Shown here: positions 57,446 through 64,000 of the stretch, piece by piece
How the letters are laid out: each line of letters starts with the position of its first letter
Numbering within the stretch: position 1 is the stretch's first letter
NCBI GenBank assembly: GCA_963971535.1
Contig: OZ020592.1
Span: forward strand, 51,427,125 to 51,491,124
Reading direction: 5' to 3'
Source of the DNA: Notolepis coatsorum
Taxonomy: Eukaryota; Chordata; Actinopteri; Aulopiformes; Paralepididae
Length of the DNA stretch: 64,000 nucleotides
Translations under genes and position numbers: made by a program
Notes under the pieces: generated by a model
The model's database searches: none
What the model was told of the DNA's origin: nothing
Seen by the model: the letters and a program-made list of their open reading frames with translations, nothing else

Positions 57446-59442
57446 ATTAAACTCATGTGACTGGATGTCCGGTTTTCTTACTGGAACATTATTTACAGCA
57501 CAATGCACATTTTTGGAGTCTTCTCTCCCTGAAGAAAAGGATACTTCATGAAATCAAACCTTAAGATCGGAAACGGGTGATCAACACGTACACGACAATG
57601 TGTTTGTTTTTGTGTACTTATACTTATCCCATATTGTAAAGTGAAACATTACCATGAACACAAGTTCTGTATGGTTTCCTCCTTTTAAGTGACAATTCTG
57701 TTTATTTGAAAACGGTGTACAGACTAATCCAGCTATATTTGTACAGTTGCTTCAGGGCCTGGCGGGATGTCTACTGGATCTAGAGAGAAAAGCACCACTG
57801 AATTATTTTGCACTCCGTGTCTTTCATGCTGTGAGTTTAGTTTGTCATTGCATGTAGGTTTAAGTACACTTTAAATAAGAAAGGGATTGATCAACAACAT
57901 CCATTTGTGTTAATTATTTAAAGCTGTTTTGCTTCTGATCATTTACTCACAAAAAGCATCAAATGCAGGCTACTTTATTTGAAGATTTATAATTAGAATA
58001 TGATTAATTGTTGAAATCGTGTTAAATCGATTTAACTGTATTACTTTATATTTATTTTTATTATATTTTTTTCCATCATCCCCCCCCATGGTGATTTTTC
58101 CATTGTGAAATTTGAGTGTTGGTCATTCAACCTATTCAGCAGAAACCAGTCAAACTGGGTGCATTACCCTCTGAGGCGGATAGTTGCTCTCGTTTTACAA
58201 GAATGGGTTTATGTGCCGGGACGAATAGCAACACTGTCCCCCCCAACGACCACTGATGACTCAGCAGCAGTGTCATCAAGACGAGTCATAATGACAGGAA
58301 AGCCATACGGTGTGATCAAACATTTACAGGACACTTCCAAAGATTCTGCTTTCCGTGCCCCCTATGAACCAGCGCGAGCCTCGCAACTAGTATGTGACAC
58401 AACAGGTTTTCTTGTTGCAAAGCCAGACAATGACACACCCCTGTACTGTGTGTCTTGACATTGAAGCTTTATTCTCCACACGCTAATCTCAAAGGACCGT
58501 GGAACATCCCCTGGTCTTTGCCAACAAATCGGATCTCGTGGAGATGAATGATAATAAGACCAATATGAGTTGGGGAAACAAAACACCAGATTTATTTAGT
58601 TTTTGTACGCTTTATTTTACTTCACTGTTTTCAAATGTATATGTGATGTATTGAAGACATTGGTTTTTAATTAAATCGTATGTGGGGTAAATATGTGCTT
58701 GCTTAATAGGAAATACATAAAACGTGATTTCGAAATACTGTGAAAGTGTCACACTTTTTTCTTTTGCTTCAAATCGCTTTGACCACCATTTAAGATATGG
58801 ACAAGACATCTCTTGTTCCACAGCCACGTATCCACCTTTGCAAAGGCTTTATATGTTCCAATAGAGGGGCCACATACACAGCCATTCAGATGTGCACGGG
58901 GGATTTTGGAAAGGTATATCATGGCATGCATTACTAATTCATTACTGTGGCCACTGCACTCACACGTTGCGTCAAAGAGTCACTCAAGCTTGCCTAGTTG
59001 ACATGCGATTCTTAGAGGTGTCAAAATCCCTCTCTTAGCATCCTCCCGAGGTTTACAATTTCCAATTCGCACCTAATGTGTCTTTCCAGTGCCGGTTGCC
59101 AACTAAACAGTGAGTGCACACGCACACCCACACACACACAGACTCAACTGAACTTGACACTGCCTCACTCCGGGCCGTGGTGACAAAGGGAACAGGGATT
59201 AAATTATACCTGACTTCAGTTTACTGCTATGTAGTAGTGGCTCTGCCAACGGTATACACACTCCAGTGACCTCTAGCGTGGCCCCAAGGCGATGGAGTTT
59301 CACAGTCCTGTTTAAACCAGTGGGGTCCCAGAAAGGGTTCCAGGGAGGTCCCCCCAGCAAAATAAAGAAGTTAGCCTAAATGTCACTAGTATGACTTGCT
59401 ACCATAGGGTCGTTATACCTGTATCACTTTATATAATAATAC
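57446..59442. other. 3' flank and gene-free stretch
   Basis: The first 90 bases match the 3' UTR of the partial copy at 54871. No other gene is supported: an open frame at 58105-58458 (117 codons) has no family I recognise and no clear coding signal. Confidence 0.4.
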
Positions 59443-59450
59443 TATGACAC

Positions 59451-59831
59451 TAGTGCTGTCAATAGATTAAATTTTTTTTACTAATTAATCTCACAATTTT
59501 CTGTAATTAATCTAGATTCAAAATAGCATTTTTCTACTTAAGACCGAAGCTTGTAACAGATATTTACTTGAGTAAAATCATGGAATTAATGTAAAATCAA
59601 CACAAAGAAAGTATATTTAGATTCAAAGACTATTTTAATAGCTTTCTTTGAATAGTTTCTCTCCTGTGAAATACAAATGTTCAACAAAACCATCAACATT
59701 GACTCAGCTAGACCTTTTTGTTATATCCGCGGCGCTAAAATTGAAGATTTCACTCCATAGATTAATCTAGATTAATTTTTTTAAATAATTTAAATTAATC
59801 TCAAATTAAAGCATTCATTTTTACAGCCCTA
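59451..59831 (+). mobile_element. hAT-type MITE (TAGTGCTGTCA family)
   Basis: 381 bp from TAGTGCTGTCAATAGATTAA to TTTTTACAGCCCTA, flanked by TATGACAC (59443-59450) and TATAACAC (59832-59839), an 8-bp duplication with one change. ATTAATCTAGATTAAT-like subterminal repeats occur. Same end motif as 39771-40318. Confidence 0.85.
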
Positions 59832-60030
59832 TATAACACACATACATTTTATTATAATTATTACTCAGTAGTACTCGTTTATAGTCCAGTTTAATCACCT
59901 GTACAGTGTATATTGCTATTGCACTTTACTGATTTTGCACTCTGGTTAGATGCCAAACCTCTTTTTGTTGTACTGTACTTGTGCTGTATAATGACAATAA
60001 AATGTAATAATATTTTATTCAAAAGAAAGA

Positions 60031-60108
60031 GGAGAATACAACATCAGAATGGTCACATTGTATAATCAAAATTATACAATGTGACCATTCTGATATGTTG
60101 TATTCTCC
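60031..60108. repeat. Near-perfect hairpin, 36/38-bp arms, 4-base loop
   Basis: GGAGAATACAACATCAGAAT and the following 16 bases are mirrored after CAAA, with a 2-base insertion in the second arm. A tight foldback of this length could be a MITE core or a hairpin-RNA source. Confidence 0.93.
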
Positions 60109-60239
60109 TCCGTTATCTCACCACTTACAGTAATGGAATTATGTACTAAAAACATCTACTGGGACAATATCAATATCAAATGGGAGTCTATGGCCCAACT
60201 TGTCAATAATTTGAGTTTCCTTGATATGAAAAAGGATTG

Positions 60240-60640
60240 ATGATGGCCGGAAGGATGAGATCCCCTCTACGCCGCCCCCATACCTCAAGTGGATCTGTCA
60301 TCAGCTCTATTTTCAATCTTTCAAAATGTTCTTATATACCCTAGTTGCTATTGCATGCACTTATTTGTGTTTCATTACACGTATATATGTGCATGCTTAC
60401 CAACTGTTTCGCCTGTTTTATTGCAACACTACTATCGCCGACATCTAAGAAGGGAGATCCCCCCTTGAACGGCCCTTCTAAGGTTTCTCCCCTCCACATT
60501 GCCTGTGGTGCTTTATTCCTATTGCTAGGTCTTTAGTGAGTTTTTCCTTACCTTCGTGTGGGGTATGTCTGGGAGTGTTGCATTCATTTATTTTACATTT
60601 TTTGGACTTAATCGTGTTTTTGTTTTGTTCTTGACTTGTT
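60240..60640 (+). repeat. Dispersed repeat with L2-type 3' UTR features, copy 2
   Basis: Homologous to 32040-32600 (AAGAAGGGAGATCCCCCC, AAGGTTTCTC, GTGAGTTTTTCCTTACCTTC). It is cut at a TTAA by the MITE that follows. Confidence 0.75.
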
Positions 60641-60643
60641 TAA

Positions 60644-60990
60644 AGGGGAACTATTTTACTATTTCTTTCACTATTTGGGCACTTTTACACAATTCCTGTG
60701 AGTCTATGGAACACCTCTGTACGTTTTTTTTATTTTTTTTTATTCATTGTTTTGTATTTCTAATCAAGTACTCAAACAGCATTTGTCTACCTCAAGATCT
60801 TAAAGGTGCTATGCATTATAAATGTCATTTTTCAGTCTCTAGCATTGTATTATAGTAATAGGAGTTCGTATCAATGTGTTTTTGGGCCTAAATACTATAT
60901 TGGCGAATTCCTCAGCTACAGCCCATCCCCTCTTTGCCTCTAGTAAATCAGGTCATGTTGATTTGACGACCTGGTGCACGTCACAGGGCG
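60644..60990. mobile_element. TTAA-associated MITE, rearranged
   Basis: Starts AGGGGAACTATTTTACTATT directly after a TTAA (60640-60643). The first about 80 bases are the reverse complement of the right end of the element at 37452-37847, while a later part (CATTATAAATGTCATTTTTC on) matches that element's left part in direct orientation. The right end is unclear. Confidence 0.6.
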
Positions 60991-61203
60991 CTGTTTATAG
61001 CGCACGGTGATGTGATTGGCTCTGTGGTTTTAGTAATGCCCGCCTCCATTCTTGCTACCTGCAGGGTGGAAGGCTTGTCCAGAAGATCACTAATCAGCTG
61101 AAGCCTGATGCGGTTCCCTCGGTCTTCGACAGACAGACCGGCGTTAGCTCTCGGGACTCGGGAGCGATCGCTAGCTACTTAGCACCAGCCGGGGCCGGCG
61201 TTA

Positions 61204-61446
61204 GCAACCGGGAGCGTCGTTGAGCATTCAGCCTGCTGGCTACCTAGATCCACTTCAACCAGCGTCGCGGAGCATTCAGCCTGCTGGCTACACAGCTTGT
61301 CGGTGTGCTAATAGCCTCTGCAAGCTAACGGTAGCTGGCTCCAGGCTATTAGCACATCGACAAGCTGCTGGAGCTCCCGACGCTCGGCTGGTTGAAGTGG
61401 ATCTAGGTAGCCAGCAGGCTGAATGCTCCGCGACGCTCCCGGTTGC
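61204..61446. repeat. 243-bp GC-rich palindrome
   Basis: Outer arms 61204-61267 / 61381-61446 and inner arms 61292-61320 / 61343-61367 pair closely. A 22-base segment (GAGCATTCAGCCTGCTGG...) is also directly repeated within the left arm. CpG-rich; probably part of a DNA transposon. Confidence 0.9.
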
Positions 61447-61647
61447 TATCATGTGCAGGTCCTCTTCTCAGACCTGTGTGGCAAAGCACTGCACACGCAT
61501 CATGCAAGCTACACATCGCTGCATGTTGATCAATGGTGGCCCACTCGGTGCATCACAGTGGGCTACTATTGTGCTAACAACAACCGCGGTGTCCGGCTTG
61601 TCGGCCGGCATGAGTGCTCGATTTGGGGTGGTTCTCTCCTCCTTGTG

Positions 61648-63474
61648 TGAATGAATGAATGAATGAAAACTTTATTTAACAGATTGCAGAATGGGTACAA
61701 TACAGTACGGCTCAATACATACAATTGTTAAGGGGATGCAGACCTGAGAAAGACGTTTGTCTTGTTTCCATCAGGGTCCCCCATTTTCAATTCATATAGA
61801 CATATATGACATACATGACATACAGATAGTCAGTACTGCTACATCTATACATTTATGACATACCAGATTTGCAAATACAGTACTGTTTGTGATACAGAAG
61901 GAGTCAAGAAAAGGGAGTATATACATTTGACGTAGAAACTGTACATTGGAGGTTGGGTGGGGGGGGTTGGGTACATTGGGATATTGACAACCATACTGGG
62001 TAATTTACATTGGAGGTGGTTGGGGGGGGGGGGGGGGGCGGGGGGCATACTGTATAAACAAGTAACACTGTACATTGAGGGGGGGGGGGAGGAGACACTG
62101 TACAAACAAACACAATTGTACATTGAACTATTGACAAAACCATACTAGGTAAATGACTGTACATTGGAGGGGGTTGGAATGATTGGGTTAGGATATTTAC
62201 AGGGGCCAGTGTTGAATTGCAGTCTCCCGTAGGTGTCCCTTGAGAGAGGTTTTGAAAGTGGGTAGTGATCCACATTCCTTTACAGCTTTGGGTAGGGCGT
62301 TCCACATTGATGTGGCATAATTGCGAAACGTGTTTAGTCCCTTATTTGAGCCGAATCTGGGTTTGACATGATTTGTGGAGCTCCCTCTGGTGTTGTGATC
62401 GTGGTATTCACTGACCTTTGGGAAGTATTTTGACATGTACATGGGTACCTTGGTCGTGTAGTGTATCTTGTAGACCAGGCCCATTGCAAGTTGTTGTACT
62501 CTGTCGTCTACTCTAAGCCATCCTAGGTTGTCGAAGTGGGCAGGGGTGAGGTGGGTTCTAGGAGTAAGGTCAAGCAGTAGTCTGACCAGTTTGTTTTGAG
62601 ATGTTTGTAATTTTGTTTTTAGCGCCTTTGAGGTGCTTTGGTACCATGAGGTGCAAGCATAGTCGTAGTACCCCTGAATGAGTGCTCCTGCCAGAGTCTT
62701 CAGGGTGTTCTTGTTTACCAGAGAGGAGATCCGGTACAAGAATCGAGTTCGTTGGTTGACTTTTTTTATTACATTGGATGCCATTTTGTCACAGGAGAGA
62801 TTAGCCTCTAGGATGGACCCCAGGTAGGTAATTTCATCTTTCCTTGTGACAATATTGTCACCCACTGTAACTGAGAAGCCGTCGGTCTTGCTGAGTTTGT
62901 TATTTGAACCGAAGAGAATGGACTCTGTTTTGCCCATGTGTAATGATAGTTTGTTATCAGCGAGCCATATGCAGATTCTGCCTAGTTCAGAGCTGAGGGT
63001 TTTTTCAACCTGTAACTTGTTCTTGTCAGAGACCAGCAGGGCTGAGTCGTCCGCAAACAGGAACAAGTTGCAGTCACAAGCTGACGACATGTCATTTGCA
63101 TAAATTAGGAACAGTAGCGGTCCTAGTATGCTTCCTTGTGGAACACCACAGCTCACTGTGAGGGGGGGGGATAGGGTACCGTTTACCTCCACCATCTGTT
63201 CCCTCCCCTCAAGGTAGGATTGCATCCAGCTCACTGATAGACTATCAAAACCAATTGCTTTTAGCTTGTCAATCAGAATGGAGTGATTGACCGTGTCAAA
63301 GGCCTTTTGTAGGTCCAGCATGACCATGCCGCAGTATTTGCCTGCGTCCACCTCTTGTTTGATGTGGTCATTCAAATAGAGAAGGCATGTGTCAGTGGAG
63401 TGGGATGTTCTGAAGCCAGATTGGAATTCGTAGATTAGATTTTTTTCCGCTAGGTACTTTTCGACCTGTTCGTA
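61648..63474 (-). mobile_element. CR1/L2-superclade LINE, 5'-truncated, copy B
   Basis: Same structure as copy A (50107-52073), with a (GAAT)n tail on + at 61648-61665 and poly-G runs in the 3' UTR. It is truncated at 63474, about 60 bases closer to the RT start than copy A. It sits between two GC-rich palindromic blocks (61204-61446, 63485-63628) that share a segment in inverse orientation, suggesting insertion into one palindromic element. Confidence 0.9.
62197..63474 (-). pseudogene. LINE reverse transcriptase, C-terminal two-thirds (copy B)
   Basis: Same RT frame as copy A, about 426 LINE codons ending IQHWPL, with the [28 protein letters not shown] and FADD blocks. The open frame appears to extend upstream to 63531, but those 19 codons lie in the flanking palindrome and are not LINE sequence. 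Only a handful of base differences from copy A were seen over 1.3 kb. 5' truncation removes the endonuclease, so it is dead on arrival. Confidence 0.92.
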
Positions 63475-63484
63475 AATCATTGTG

Positions 63485-63628
63485 CCCCCGTTCTCGCGGG
63501 TGTCCTGCCGGGGAGCTTGTGGACGCGACAACAGCGGCGGCCGTAGCGTTAGTTAGCTCATAGCTATTGTGTACCGCCGTTGTCGCGTCCATGGGCTCCC
63601 CGGCAGGGTACCCGTGGGGACGGGGGTG
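63485..63628. repeat. GC-rich palindrome, about 55-bp arms
   Basis: CCCCCGTTCTCGCGGGTGTC and following bases (63485-63540) mirror 63574-63628 with a few mismatches. CCGGGGAG and GGACGCGACAAC blocks lie in both arms. Confidence 0.88.
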
Positions 63629-63904
63629 TACAGAGAGGAGATAACCATTTTGTGTCGGGCGTGCATGCCGGCCAGCGAGCCGGACGTCGGGATATGTTGT
63701 TAGCACAATAGCTACCAAGCTAAGCTATGTTAGCTTCTAACGGTGTATACACAATATGTACAACGACACAATGATTTACATTATTACAAATATGGTAACG
63801 TGGTTGTGGCTTTTACAAATAGTGGTAACATATATATAGATAGACAGTACTGCTACATCTCTATATTTATGACATACCATATTTGTATTGCTACAGTACT
63901 GCTC

Positions 63905-63985
63905 AGTACTGCTATGATGGAGACCAGAGAAAGACTTTCGTCTTGTTTACATCAGGGTCCCCCAATTTCAATTCATGGTAACATT
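63905..63985 (-). mobile_element. LINE 3' UTR fragment
   Basis: The segment with GTCTTGTTTACATCAGGGTC and CAATTTCAATTCATG matches the 3' UTR of LINE copies A and B in the same orientation. It ends in a TA-rich patch at the window edge. Confidence 0.75.
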
Positions 63986-64000
63986 TTATATATATATAGA

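Noticed and set aside
58105..58458. A 117-codon open frame downstream of the TMEM238L-like gene
   Set aside because: No recognisable family, no clear start context, and an AT-rich flank. It may be chance; conservation data would be needed.
63475..63531. N-terminal extension of the LINE RT frame in copy B
   Set aside because: These codons come from the flanking palindrome beyond the truncation point and are absent from copy A.

Overview
This window looks like ray-finned (teleost) fish genomic DNA. The reasons are the TE mix (L1/Tx1, L2/CR1-type LINEs, tRNA-derived SINEs, many hAT-type MITEs, a gamma/epsilon-like endogenous retrovirus), very long (GT)n and (GA)n microsatellites, large non-coding stretches, and two single-exon vertebrate-type TMEM238-family genes. 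It is one strand of a eukaryotic scaffold with a 200-base assembly gap (20389-20588). Only two host genes can be supported: a TMEM238-like gene (49100-49657) and a shorter TMEM238L-like gene (57212-57445), both on +. A partial copy of the second lies at about 54871-55083.

Layout. 1-10340: broken endogenous retrovirus material on +, in the unusual order env (SU then TM), LTR-like region, gag, pol. gag and pol share a frame across a TGA in a readthrough-type context, and the genes carry several frameshifts and stops. The pol end abuts an L1 3' fragment (10341-11238), then another LINE 3' end. 11.7-28 kb: microsatellites, a CR1/L2-type LINE split by a SINE, the gap, a 603-bp inverted repeat with arms 3.2 kb apart (21008-21610 / 24794-25397), hAT MITEs with exact 8-bp target-site duplications (TSDs), and single-copy-looking DNA that could hold conserved non-coding elements. 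29-31.6 kb: palindromes and a 1.2-kb CAC/CAT satellite carrying an inserted LINE tail.

33.5-48.9 kb is a nest of transposons. An L2 LINE (-) holds a SINE, and also a 2.5-kb hAT-type element that contains a solo LTR and a TTAA-flanked MITE. Next to it a second hAT-type element spans 38811-48877 with an 8-bp TSD. It contains a whole + strand LINE, which is itself broken by a tRNA-like element, further hATs, a MITE that swallowed a nearly intact L1, and a SINE. The order of events can be read from the nested TSDs.

49-64 kb: the two TMEM238-family genes sit about 8 kb apart in the same orientation. Between and after them are two almost identical 5'-truncated LINE copies (-), SINEs, hAT MITEs and several long palindromes. 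I see no tRNA or rRNA genes, CRISPR arrays or operons. The TMEM238 proteins are small two-pass membrane proteins of poorly known role, and the sequence does not show how they work together. No wholly new system is evident. The most interesting points are the env-LTR-gag order, the nested insertions with readable history, the large inverted repeats, and the partial TMEM238L duplication joined to a LINE tail.
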